Under the pieces are notes generated by a model. That model did not search any database. It had not been told where the DNA came from and saw only the letters and a list, made by a program, of their open reading frames with translations. Below, in pieces: positions 12,120 through 21,106 of a stretch of 64,000 nt of DNA. Location: contig JAZGTN010000162.1 of assembly GCA_037783415.1 (NCBI GenBank), forward strand, positions 3,038,001 to 3,102,000, in the 5' to 3' direction. The position numbers and the translations under genes are program-made. This DNA is from Leptasterias polaris (Eukaryota; Echinodermata; Asteroidea; Forcipulatida; Asteriidae). How positions within the stretch are numbered: the stretch's first letter is position 1; each line of letters starts with the position of its first letter.

Positions 12120-13156
12120 TTACATCGATTTTATGCAATTCTGGTGATCGAGGGATTCGGGTAAAGTGTAAGGTGAGTGACCATATAACCTGGCCCCCCC
12201 CCCCTGTTAAAGTCATCTTCCTACGTGCCTGTTAATTATAAACCCGCATGATTTGTGAACACACGATTTTCATGGTTTGTAAACCATGTTTTATGATGCT
12301 TCACTTTTCATGGTTTATAAACCATGATTTATAAACCATGTTTTGAGGATGCTTAAATTGTCATGGTTTATAAACCATGAATCATGATTTGTAAACCATG
12401 TTTACATTTTTATGGTTTATAAACCATAATTTATAAGCTTTGATTGTATGTAAACCACAAAATAAATTGACAGCACTTTCTATGGTTTACATCTAATTAT
12501 TACAAACCATGGTAAAAACACGTCAAAAATACGCTAAACAATTAATTGACAAACGGCGCCCCATAGCTATCTGGTCTCGACTGTGGATGAAGCAACGTAT
12601 ACATTTTGGCAACAGCGGTATGCCTCCCAAAGGTCGAATTTCCTTTGGAGTCATGTGATAATCACCTGGTAGTCACGTGGACCCACGATGGAAAAATTGA
12701 AAAGGCGACGGACAAAATTGAAAAGGCGACGGACCAAAATTGAAAAGGCGACGGACCAAAATTGAAAAGGCGACGGACCAAAATTGAAAAGGCGACGGAC
12801 CAAAATTGAAAAGGCGACGGACCCAAAATTGAAAAGGCGACGGACCAAAATTGAAAAGGCGACGGACCAAAATTGAAAAGGCGACGGACCAAAATTGAAA
12901 AGGCGACGGACCAAAATTGAAAAGGCGACGGACCAAAATTGAAAAGGCGACGGACCAAAATTGAAAAGGCGACGGACCAAAATTGAAAAGGCGACGGACC
13001 CAAAATTGAAAAGGCGACGGACCAAAATTGAAAAGGCGACGGACCAAAATTGAAAAGGCGACGGACCAAAATTGAAAAGGCGACGGAAAAAATTGAAAAG
13101 GCGACGGAAAAAATTGAAAAGGCGACGGAAAGGAGTGGCACATATGGAACACCATA
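12120..13156. repeat. Foldback right arm
   Basis: This is the inverse of the left arm, ending outward in GGAACACCATA next to the right GTAGCT duplication. It holds a C-run at about 12,193-12,205, three copies of the 16-bp palindrome and 20 tandem units. Confidence 0.85.
12688..13133. repeat. 21/22-bp tandem array in right foldback arm
   Basis: There are 20 copies of the inverse unit 'aaaattgaaaaggcgacgg'. Two 23-bp variants carry an extra C (near 12,821 and 13,000); these are absent on the left, so the two arrays have evolved separately since the arms formed. Open frames on the minus strand are repeat artefacts. Confidence 0.95.
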
Positions 13157-13162
13157 GTAGCT

Positions 13163-13554
13163 ATAAATAGACTCAAACCAAATAATAATAGACTCAACAT
13201 ATCATTTTATTTTATGCTCGTCGCTTTCACAATTGCAGTTAATAAATGTTGCGCTTACCCTGTGAGCGCAGAGCTTAGCGGTAAGTGGGGGCAATTTGTG
13301 AGTGAGAGTAACCTTAGCTAGTCAGCAACAATGCAAACTTTGATTGTACCTTATCTTGGTTCAAAGGAAGTACATATATTCTAATCTTATGCGTTTAAAG
13401 GGCATCAGTAGTTCGGCAAACTTTTACTTGGGCCTTTATAACAAATGAAACCGTAGGCCTACTAGCAATTAACATTAAAATACACATGGGCAAATCCCAT
13501 TATATATAGCCAACATATTTGGTTACAATAGTTTGTTCCCACACAAAATGTATA
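13163..13554. other. Spacer between foldback element and retrotransposon
   Basis: About 390 bp of AT-rich DNA with no gene or repeat that I recognise. The last four bases, TATA, form the target-site duplication of the adjacent LTR element. Confidence 0.5.
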
Positions 13555-15216
13555 TGTGACCCGTCAAGATTGGTTCTTTATACAAGTATTTTATTCACAA
13601 GCACAAAAGATATAACAAAAAGGGTTGATGCGTAAGTCTATAAAAGAACCGACAAGGAAAAAGATTATAAGCAAACATAAAATTATACAATAGAAATGTA
13701 GAAAATACAAACATTAAATCAAAATAACCAAAGTAAACTTAAAACATTAAATTCTATGGCAAAGAGCAAATGTCTCCAGCTTAAGAAAATAACTTTTACA
13801 ATAGAGAAACACATTTATTATTATACCCTTTAGCCAAAGATAAAATAGTTCCTCAGTCCACCTTATATATTCACGAAAGCTCAAGAGTCCAGTAAAGAAC
13901 ACTAAGTTTTAACACTGCTATACACAATAGACACGGCTGTCCAGAAAGACAAATACATACTAATGAGCTAGCAACATGGCTGTAACATAAACAATCTAGA
14001 TAGTGGTTCTGGATGTCAGCCACCTGTGCAGTGATCACATAGCCATTAACTATACTATGCCCTCACACACACAGCACAGTATTGATACTGCGTCAACACA
14101 GAGTTATGGGATGTAGCTAAACCTATGTCAATAAACCAAACACACAGCCATGAACATTGGAAGTTCCTAAGACATTCCACAGCTGGTGTACTTAATTACT
14201 TAATCTCTACATCTCTGCAATAAACAACCCATAGCATACAGCACTAGGAATCTCATGTGGGGTCTATGCTAGAACCTTACACAAGAAACTGTAAATCTCT
14301 GAAGTTTCATGGAATAGAAACACAGAAATCTAATGTACAAAAGAAACAATAACTTAATCATAACTGAAAGACCTTAATGGCAAAAAGAGCAAACTAAAGC
14401 ATATAACAATTATCAAAAGTGACTCAATCAAAGTTATCCTAGCAAGCACTTTGCAATGAACTAGGTAAATCAAATAACAAGAATAACCAATAATGAAATG
14501 AAATCCATATAACTAGCTTAAACTTCCCTGTGACATGAACACTAAAAGAATGGACATGGAAGAGTCTAAAACAACAAATAACTATACACTCCATCTTCAA
14601 TGAAACGTTAAGTAAATTATAATAAACCAAACTATTTCTTAAGGAAACTTGTAAAAGAACTCTTTCCTTCCTCCATATAGCAAGGTAAATTAATCCAAGG
14701 AAACATTATCCTCAACTGTTTCAAATATAAACAGAGTAAAGACAATCCACAAAGGACAAGTTTGGGCAAAACACTGGCTTAATTAGTGCTTCCAAACTAA
14801 AACAAAAGTAACAACAAATGCAAAGAACTACAATTGTATAGACAAAGGAAACTTATTTAAAACCCACTTAAAATACAAGGAATCTCCTCGGAAACGGTAA
14901 TAATAATAAACACAAATATGGATTGTAGTCTAGCAGTAATAAGAAACAAAGGAAGATTTGGTACTTACATAACAAGGATGGGAATAACTCTGAAAACTGG
15001 AATAGCTCTGAGACTCTTGGAAAATAACTTGTTCACACGATGAATACTTGCAATGGAATGACTTAGTTGCACAATAGCTACACTATACCTGGGGTAGAGC
15101 TGGGGCTGACCACACTGACCATGCCCTGGGAACCAAGACCCTCAGCAGGTGGGCTGCTGCTAAATCAACAATTAGTTGACTTAAGGGGGGGCAGTCACTT
15201 AAAGTGCCTGGTCACA
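13555..15216 (-). repeat. 3' LTR (element orientation)
   Basis: This 1,662-bp repeat is identical in length and offset (7,552 bp) to 21,107-22,768. Its ends are the short inverted repeat TGTGACC/GGTCACA. On the minus strand an AATAAA hexamer at 13,590-13,595 lies about 40 bp before the element end and may be the polyadenylation signal. A 63-codon frame is present in both LTRs but has no recognisable motif. Confidence 0.95.
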
Positions 15217-15227
15217 ATCTCCTCTGC
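15217..15227 (-). promoter_or_regulatory. Polypurine tract (plus-strand DNA primer site)
   Basis: Directly inside the 3' LTR the minus strand reads GCAGAGGAGAT, a purine-rich run abutting the LTR's TGTG. In LTR elements this RNase H-resistant tract primes second-strand DNA synthesis. The match is short but correctly placed. Confidence 0.6.
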
Positions 15228-15484
15228 TAACCTATTGGGTTCCACACCAATATTTAACAGTAAAATGACAAAAACCGCCAATTTGTGCATTTTTGCGCAT
15301 AAATGAAAAGCAAAACCACAGTCCAAAAGAAAAACGTTTCATCAGGAACTTTTAAACAAATTTGGATTCTACTCCTGATCAATGGATTCCATTCACCAGG
15401 AGTGCCGAATCATGCAAAACCGAAAATTAATAAAATACATAGCAACACTACAGTCCCTAAGATGAAGAGCCCTAATAGCTGTCT
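15228..15484. other. Retrotransposon 3' untranslated segment
   Basis: About 257 bp lie between the pol stop and the polypurine tract. Short frames on both strands have no motif. No envelope gene is present. Confidence 0.6.
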
Positions 15485-18400
15485 TCATAGCTCCGACGTC
15501 TGGAGTGGAGTAGTAAGAGTAACCGCCTGTTGTAGAAAACCATCGATCCATCCCTCTAAACGATCGCTCAGAAGAGTAGAGTTTGCTGATATACATGAAG
15601 TAGACATAAGTCGATGACTGGTTGTCCTGGGAAGGTTGAAGGGATTGGAGTGTTTACCGGCTCCTTGGCGAGTGGATTGCCTCAACGGCTTGTCTGGAGT
15701 TGAAGTAGACTGTTGAGTATCATCTGCGATGTTAACGATGGGATCGAGGTTAGGTACGACTGGATTGACGTTAGGTACGACTGGATTGACGTTAGGTACG
15801 ACTGGATTGACGTTAGGTACGACTGGATTGACGTTAGGTACGACTGGATTGACGTTAGGTACGACTGGATTGACATTAGGTACGACTGGATTGACGGAGA
15901 CTGCTACCATAGCAGGCTCCGCTGCTATGTACGTACTCTCAGGATGAATATCAGCCTTTGTCGTCTTAGGTTCCGAAGGAGAATCGAAGGAGACTGCATC
16001 CACTGCAGGCTCCGCTGCTACGTCCGTTCCTTGGGGCTGAATGTTTAACACAGGCGAAGAGGAACTAATCACGGGGTTTGGGGGTTTGGACACAGGATAG
16101 GTAATCTTCATCACAAGAGTGGATCCGTCCAAGCTGGTCGTGTTGTCGTCCTGGTCTTCTGTTTCAGACATCGCTGAGTTGACAACTGATGACTTGGGAG
16201 TCGCTTCCATCCCTTGGTCTTCCTCGCTGGGAACAACTTCTTTAGTGTTGAGGATCTCCGTCCTGGTAACTCGCTTCAGTGGCCCAGTGCCATCAGCCAG
16301 CTGAATTTCATAAACATTCTGCTGAGGTTGTGAAACTACGACATAGGGGGTTGCCTTCCAGTGGTCGGCGATCTTGTTCCTTCCAAGGGGGTGACTTCGA
16401 AGAAGAACTCTTGTCCCGATGGGTATTCCCTTGTCGTTAACCCTGACGTCATTGCGTTTACATCTGCTGTCCGCCTTCTGTTGCATCTTCCCTCGGGCCA
16501 ATGCAGCAGCATCCTTCAACTTCTGTTGGTGTTGTTTCACCCACGCGTCTAGATCTGGTGATGGAGTGGTCTTCGTCTCTACTAAGCCAAACATCAGATC
16601 GATCGGTAGGGTTGGCTCTCGTCCCATGTACACAAAGAATGGTGACAAACCAGTGGATGAGTGCGGCGTACAGTTATACATGAAAACGAGCTCTTGCAGG
16701 TGCTCTGTCCATCGCCTCTTCTGCTCTGAGGGTAGGGTACGAAGGAGATTATGAAGAGTTCGGTTGAAACGTTCGCACTGCCCATTTCCCTGCGGATGGT
16801 AGGCAGTGGTTCGGCTTTTGATGATCCCATACACGGAGCAAAGGTCTTTCACCAGCGCAGACTCGAAGTTCCTTCCTTGGTCGCTGTGAATTCTCCTTGG
16901 TACACCGTACTTTTGAAACCACTCCTTGGTAATTACCTTTGCGACGGTTGATGCCTTCTGGTCCCGGCAAGGTACCGCGATGGAGAATTTGCTGAAAACA
17001 TCAGTCATGACCAGAACGTTTTCTTTGCCATCTGAAGATTTCTCCATCAGGGTGAAGTCGATCGCCAGGACGTCAAGGGGATGTTCAGCAAGAAGGGTTC
17101 CAATGGTGGGTCTGATGTTTGGAACTGGTGCCTTTGCAACAGTACATCGCTCGCACTTCTTACACCACCTCTCTACGTCTGCAGCAATGCCTGGCCAGTA
17201 GAACCTCTGTCTTACCAATGCAAGGGTGCGTTCCTGTCCCTGGTGTCCAGCTTGGTTGTGAAGAGCCGTTAGTGCCACTGGCTGTAGCTTGGTGGGCAGA
17301 ATTAACTGAGTACGATCACCTTCCAAAGGATCTTGGGAATGAAGATAGAAAACACCATCCTTCTCTCGGATCCTATCCCATTTCCGTATGAGGTTTCTCG
17401 TGGCTGTCGTCTCTCGTCTCAGTTGGGTCAAGTCTGGTTTGGCTCCATGCTTCCAGAACACCAAAAGTCTGGAGATCACTGGGTCCTCACTCTGCAGTCT
17501 GGCCAATTCCTCAGGAGTGTAGCCTGGGAGGGTAGTCGTTGCTGGGGTAGCCTCTACAGCAATGGCTGAGCGGATGCTTACTTGGTTTACCTTGGGTGCT
17601 GCGTCAGAAATCTCCTGGAGTGATGTAGAGTGGGTTACCTCTGGCAGGGTCTCTTCGGCATGAGCTGTCTGGCGACTTAGAGCATCAGCGTTCGCGTTGG
17701 ACCTGCCAGAACGATACTTGATGTTGAAGTTAAATTGGGCAAGCTGGCTCACCCATCTCATCTCCGCTGCAGCAAGCTTGGCCGATTTAAGATATGACAA
17801 AGGGTTGTTGTCCGTATAAACCGTAAACTCTCCTCCAAGAAGATAGTCTCGAAACTTCTCCGTTATGGCCCATTTGAGACCAAGCAACTCCAGCTTCATC
17901 GAACTGTAGTTCGACATATTCTTCTCGGGTGGACGGAGACTTCTACTGGCATAGCAGAGAACCACCTTGCCGTGCTTCTGCTCTTGGGACAAGACAGCTC
18001 CCAAACCATCAAAGGAGGCATCAGTCTCGACGATGAAAGGCAGGCTGAAATCTGGATAACCCAGGATAGGAGGGGACGTCAGTCGCGCTTTCAACTCCTC
18101 GAAGGCCTTGGTGCAGTCTACGTTCCACCGTTGTTGAAAAACCTGCTGTTGACTTGACGAAGGACGTCTCCAGGCAGCTCCCTTCTTACACCCATGTTTA
18201 GTGAGAAGTGCATGGAGAGGTGCTGCAATTTGGCTAAACCGTTTCACGAACTTCCGGTAGTAGCCAGCAATTCCGAGGAAAGCTCGCAGCTGCTTTTCTG
18301 TTTGGGGTTGCTTCCATCCACCAATGGCCTCCGTCTTGGCAGGATCAGTAGCGATTCCTTTTGCAGAGACAACATGGCCCAAATACTTGCACTCCTTCCG

Positions 18401-20182
18401 GAAAAAGTAGCACTTCTTGGGTTTCAGTTTCAGGCCATGCTGTCTAAGTCGTCTAAACACTACCTCCAGTCTCGCTAGGTGTTCTTGGAAGGAGCTAGAA
18501 AACACCAGGATGTCGTCGAGGTATAGAAGAAGACTCCCATAATTTAGATCTCCGAGAACAATCTCCATCAGCCTCTGAAAAGTCGCTGGGCTGTTACTGA
18601 GTCCGAATGGCATGCGAGCATATTCGTAGAGACCACCGGTGCCTGCACGGAAGGCTGTCTTCGGGATGTCCTCTTCGGCAACAGCTACCTGGTGGTACCC
18701 CTGCACGAGATCCAATGAGGAGAACATTCTCGCACCACCTAGGGAATCCAGGGCCTCGTCAATTCTTGGGATGGGGTAAGCGTCCTTCCTGGTCTGTTCG
18801 TTTAGTGCCCGATAGTCTACGCAGAGGCGTATGCTACCATCCTTCTTGCGTACGATGACAATAGGTGCAGCGTATGGACTGGTAGAGGGTCTAATAATCT
18901 TCTGGTCAAGCAATTGTTGTAGATGAGCCTTGACGTCTGCCATCTGGTGTGGGGGTACTCTTCTGTGGGGCACACGGACAGGTTGGTCAGTGGTCACGGG
19001 GATCTTGTGGGTAACGGTTGTAGTGAACCCCAGGTCATCTGCCCCTTGGGAGAAAACATCTTTGTATTTACCCAAGAGCTCCATCAGCTTCCGCTGTTCG
19101 TCGCTGTTTAGTTCTGTATCTTCAAGGTCGATTTCAAAGGGCAGGTGTTCCTGCATTGGTGGCTCCGTTGTGGAAAGACGATTGGATTCTACTTCTCTCA
19201 CATCTAGATGGATACCGTTGCTTGTCGCCGGGGTCGCATCAGTACTGGATTTAAGCACCAGAATGGGGGAAACGATGCCAATCCTGCTCCTAGGCTGTAG
19301 CCACACATCCTCCTCGCCTAGGTTCACCATCTTTGCTGACACGGATCCGTTGATGGGGATGGAACAAGTGTCTATCACTGCTACATTCCTGGGGAGGTTG
19401 CCATGGTTTCCCTGTACAGCCTGGATCAGAACCGCAGGGCTATGTCGGAGTTGTCGTGTCGTACAAGTTATGACCATGCTGCTACGGGCTGGAATGCAGA
19501 TCGGCTTTCTCCCCTTTAACCTTGCAAATTCTAGCTTGGGTGACTGTTGTTCACCTAGCTCGAACGCTAGTAGCGCCTCGGCCCAACAGTGGTTTACGTC
19601 CCCTTTCGCTGTCTTTAGGTAGTTCCTCCCGTGCTTCTCCTCCAGTGCTGCCCTCACCTCACTTATCACGTTACAGCCGAGAAGACCAGTAGGCTGGTCT
19701 ACCTTTCCAGACTCCTTCGATATGAGTACACCGACACCACCAAGTTTGACTCCGCAGACGTCCATGTCGAGCTCGGTGTATCCGACATACGGCAGCTCCG
19801 TTCCATTGGCAGCATGGACTCGCAGCCAGTTCGAAACATCCTGAACTCTGGGCGGCTGGGGTTTCAACTGCTTAAAAGTAGTCTCTGGTAGAATGGTGAC
19901 TTCGCTTCCTGTATCGATGATGAACCGAACCTGCCGACCCATCACCTCAACAATCACTTCCGGGCTCTTCGTCACCGCTCTACCAAAGACTTCCTCTCTG
20001 CTCCAATTCGCTGAGCCAGCTCTCTCTCCCTCCAGCGCCTGGCTCTTTACTGTGGAGGGTAGGCGTTTGGGGAATCTCTTGGTTGGGGCGGGTTGAAGGG
20101 CGTGGCCTCGGTCCAGGTATGGTGGGAAGTGTGGGTGGCTGTAGGGGGTGTTCCTCTCGGGTCTCCTCTGGGTCTGCGACAA
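15485..20182 (-). CDS. pol: Ty3/gypsy Pol polyprotein (PR-RT-RH-IN)
   Basis: The 1,565-codon frame encodes the retrotransposon's enzymes. An aspartic protease has DTGS at residues 90-93. The reverse transcriptase spans about 395-610, with the YLDD catalytic box at 554-557. RNase H (about 710-835) has acidic residues D721, E765 and D791. Integrase has an HHCC zinc site (H975, H980, C1010, C1013), catalytic D1042, D1101 and E1137 (35 residues between the last two), and a GPY/F-like module near 1,270-1,310. The tail from about 1,310 is Ser/Thr/Pro-rich with seven NPVVPNV repeats and matches nothing I know. The ATG at 20,182 lies inside gag; Pol is more likely made by -1 frameshifting near 20,065, so the first roughly 37 residues may never be made. 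No inactivating change is seen. The clade within Ty3/gypsy is not assigned. Confidence 0.95.
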   Translation of the reverse strand: MSQTQRRPERNTPYSHPHFPPYLDRGHALQPAPTKRFPKRLPSTVKSQALEGERAGSANWSREEVFGRAVTKSPEVIVEVMGRQVRFIIDTGSEVTILPETTFKQLKPQPPRVQDVSNWLRVHAANGTELPYVGYTELDMDVCGVKLGGVGVLISKESGKVDQPTGLLGCNVISEVRAALEEKHGRNYLKTAKGDVNHCWAEALLAFELGEQQSPKLEFARLKGRKPICIPARSSMVITCTTRQLRHSPAVLIQAVQGNHGNLPRNVAVIDTCSIPINGSVSAKMVNLGEEDVWLQPRSRIGIVSPILVLKSSTDATPATSNGIHLDVREVESNRLSTTEPPMQEHLPFEIDLEDTELNSDEQRKLMELLGKYKDVFSQGADDLGFTTTVTHKIPVTTDQPVRVPHRRVPPHQMADVKAHLQQLLDQKIIRPSTSPYAAPIVIVRKKDGSIRLCVDYRALNEQTRKDAYPIPRIDEALDSLGGARMFSSLDLVQGYHQVAVAEEDIPKTAFRAGTGGLYEYARMPFGLSNSPATFQRLMEIVLGDLNYGSLLLYLDDILVFSSSFQEHLARLEVVFRRLRQHGLKLKPKKCYFFRKECKYLGHVVSAKGIATDPAKTEAIGGWKQPQTEKQLRAFLGIAGYYRKFVKRFSQIAAPLHALLTKHGCKKGAAWRRPSSSQQQVFQQRWNVDCTKAFEELKARLTSPPILGYPDFSLPFIVETDASFDGLGAVLSQEQKHGKVVLCYASRSLRPPEKNMSNYSSMKLELLGLKWAITEKFRDYLLGGEFTVYTDNNPLSYLKSAKLAAAEMRWVSQLAQFNFNIKYRSGRSNANADALSRQTAHAEETLPEVTHSTSLQEISDAAPKVNQVSIRSAIAVEATPATTTLPGYTPEELARLQSEDPVISRLLVFWKHGAKPDLTQLRRETTATRNLIRKWDRIREKDGVFYLHSQDPLEGDRTQLILPTKLQPVALTALHNQAGHQGQERTLALVRQRFYWPGIAADVERWCKKCERCTVAKAPVPNIRPTIGTLLAEHPLDVLAIDFTLMEKSSDGKENVLVMTDVFSKFSIAVPCRDQKASTVAKVITKEWFQKYGVPRRIHSDQGRNFESALVKDLCSVYGIIKSRTTAYHPQGNGQCERFNRTLHNLLRTLPSEQKRRWTEHLQELVFMYNCTPHSSTGLSPFFVYMGREPTLPIDLMFGLVETKTTPSPDLDAWVKQHQQKLKDAAALARGKMQQKADSRCKRNDVRVNDKGIPIGTRVLLRSHPLGRNKIADHWKATPYVVVSQPQQNVYEIQLADGTGPLKRVTRTEILNTKEVVPSEEDQGMEATPKSSVVNSAMSETEDQDDNTTSLDGSTLVMKITYPVSKPPNPVISSSSPVLNIQPQGTDVAAEPAVDAVSFDSPSEPKTTKADIHPESTYIAAEPAMVAVSVNPVVPNVNPVVPNVNPVVPNVNPVVPNVNPVVPNVNPVVPNVNPVVPNLDPIVNIADDTQQSTSTPDKPLRQSTRQGAGKHSNPFNLPRTTSHRLMSTSCISANSTLLSDRLEGWIDGFLQQAVTLTTPLQTSEL
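15749..15895 (-). repeat. In-frame 21-bp tandem repeat in the pol tail
   Basis: Seven copies of a 21-bp unit encode the heptapeptide NPVVPNV at Pol residues about 1,430-1,478. The period is a multiple of three, so copy number can change without breaking the frame. The last copy (NLDPIVN) is diverged. The segment lies beyond integrase and is probably a flexible linker. Confidence 0.95.
20013..20071 (-). promoter_or_regulatory. -1 ribosomal frameshift signal with H-type pseudoknot
   Basis: On the minus strand the heptamer CCCAAAC (20,071-20,065) sits in the gag frame as C CCA AAC, the X XXY YYZ form for -1 slippage. After a 5-nt spacer, CCCTCCA (20,059-20,053) pairs with TGGAGGG (20,034-20,028) as stem 1, seven perfect pairs. 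Within its loop GAGCCAG (20,045-20,039) pairs with CTGGCTC (20,019-20,013) as stem 2, seven perfect pairs. Connecting loops are 7, 4 and 8 nt. The gag stop codon lies in the first loop, 16 nt after the heptamer. Slippage puts the ribosome exactly in the pol frame. A competing short CCAG/CTGG hairpin is possible. Confidence 0.85.
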
Positions 20183-21042
20183 AATCTGGCGATGTGGCCT
20201 ACTTCGCCGCAGTTATAGCAGGTCCGCGGGCCTCTGTTGACTGCCATGGGGCTGGGGGTCTTCTGGTTTGACAGGAGTAAGGACACCTGTCCACAAAGTT
20301 GGCTCAAGGCATCCTGGGTGGCCTTCAGCTGAGTCGCCTGATGGTCCAGCTGCTTCTGGAGGCTGCTGTCTACCTCGTCCGTCTTCGCCCTAGTTGCGCG
20401 GGCCTCTGCAACAGGTGGTGGTGGGGTGCTCTCCCACGACAGAACAGTGTTCCGGAGGTCGGCAAATTCTATGTCCTCCTTCTCTTGCGTGTACCGTCTC
20501 ACCTCGCGCCGTAGAGACGCATCTGCCAGCCCTGATGAAAATCTCTCTATCAAGATGGCGTTTTTGTTCTCCAGTAGGGGGCTGTCCTCTGAAGTGGCGG
20601 TCTCCACCTTACGGAGTAACTTCAGGAGATTGAGGGAGAATTCTTGGATGCTCTCCCCTCCACGCTGACGTCTGCCGTAGAACTCCTCCCACCGTGTGGA
20701 CGGCGTCTCGTGGCATGCATATGTCAGCATAATGTGCTCTATGATGCGTGTGGGGGTACTTCTCACCAAAGGGGGGCAGAGACGTACCTCAGCTCGGGCA
20801 CTGCCGGCGAGATGATCCAGGACTATCTGAGCGCCCTCTTCGTCAGACATGTCCTTTGTCAAACGGAGCATGTCTTCCGCCCACTCACGGACTTCCGGAT
20901 CTCTGTCACTTGTTGGCTTTCCGGACAGCTTCGTTCCCCGGTCCCGAGGCATGACAACAATCTTGGGTGTCACGGCTTTCGCTAACTTCAGCTCCTCCAG
21001 CGTCGCTGCCAACATCTTCACTTGATCTTGCAGCGCCTCCAT
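20047..21042 (-). CDS. gag: Ty3/gypsy Gag polyprotein with one zinc knuckle
   Basis: The 331-residue protein would form the cytoplasmic virus-like particle and package the element RNA. Residues 1-25 could form a short helix. About 45-200 are helix-rich and charged, with a 'WEEFYGRRQRGGESIQEF' segment typical of the retrotransposon capsid region. About 225-258 (Gln/Leu-rich) may be coiled coil. A single CCHC knuckle, C275-X2-C278-X4-H283-X4-C288, follows, then a Pro/Thr/His-rich tail. The start is the first ATG after the 5' LTR, 64 nt inside the element. The last 136 bp overlap the upstream part of pol in the -1 relation. The domain content of one knuckle and no separate matrix is ordinary for Ty3/gypsy. 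Confidence 0.92.
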   Translation of the reverse strand: MEALQDQVKMLAATLEELKLAKAVTPKIVVMPRDRGTKLSGKPTSDRDPEVREWAEDMLRLTKDMSDEEGAQIVLDHLAGSARAEVRLCPPLVRSTPTRIIEHIMLTYACHETPSTRWEEFYGRRQRGGESIQEFSLNLLKLLRKVETATSEDSPLLENKNAILIERFSSGLADASLRREVRRYTQEKEDIEFADLRNTVLSWESTPPPPVAEARATRAKTDEVDSSLQKQLDHQATQLKATQDALSQLCGQVSLLLSNQKTPSPMAVNRGPRTCYNCGEVGHIARFCRRPRGDPRGTPPTATHTSHHTWTEATPFNPPQPRDSPNAYPPQ

Positions 21043-21106
21043 CCTCGTTGCGTCACACCACCAACCCTTTTTTGTGCTTGCTTACTCGTATCCTGTCCAC
21101 GACGCC

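Larger units (their letters stand above)
9255..13156. mobile_element. Foldback-type DNA element, 3.9 kb
   Basis: Two arms, 9,255-10,334 and 12,120-13,156, are inverted copies of each other, near-identical over the single-copy parts I compared. Both outer ends begin TATGGTGTTCC. A perfect 6-bp direct repeat GTAGCT flanks the element (9,249-9,254 and 13,157-13,162), marking a transposition-type insertion. Each arm has an outer unique edge, an array of a 21/22-bp unit, an inner unique segment, a palindrome cluster and a G-run. The 1.8-kb centre encodes no recognisable transposase. The architecture resembles foldback elements such as Drosophila FB and sea-urchin TU (established knowledge, from memory). 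The superfamily is not assigned; a 6-bp duplication is unusual for most cut-and-paste families. Confidence 0.85.

Noticed and set aside
14439..14630. 63-codon frame within the LTR, duplicated at 21,991-22,182
   Set aside because: Its presence in both copies follows from LTR identity. It has no motif and unremarkable composition.
15228..15484. Envelope gene after pol, which would make the element retrovirus-like
   Set aside because: Only about 257 bp lie between the pol stop and the polypurine tract, and no suitable frame exists.
21080..21106. Named tRNA primer-binding site next to the 5' LTR
   Set aside because: GGCGTCGTGG abuts the LTR but lacks the leading T of a TGG start. TGGACAGGATACGAG begins 7 bases in but matches no tRNA 3' end that I can identify.
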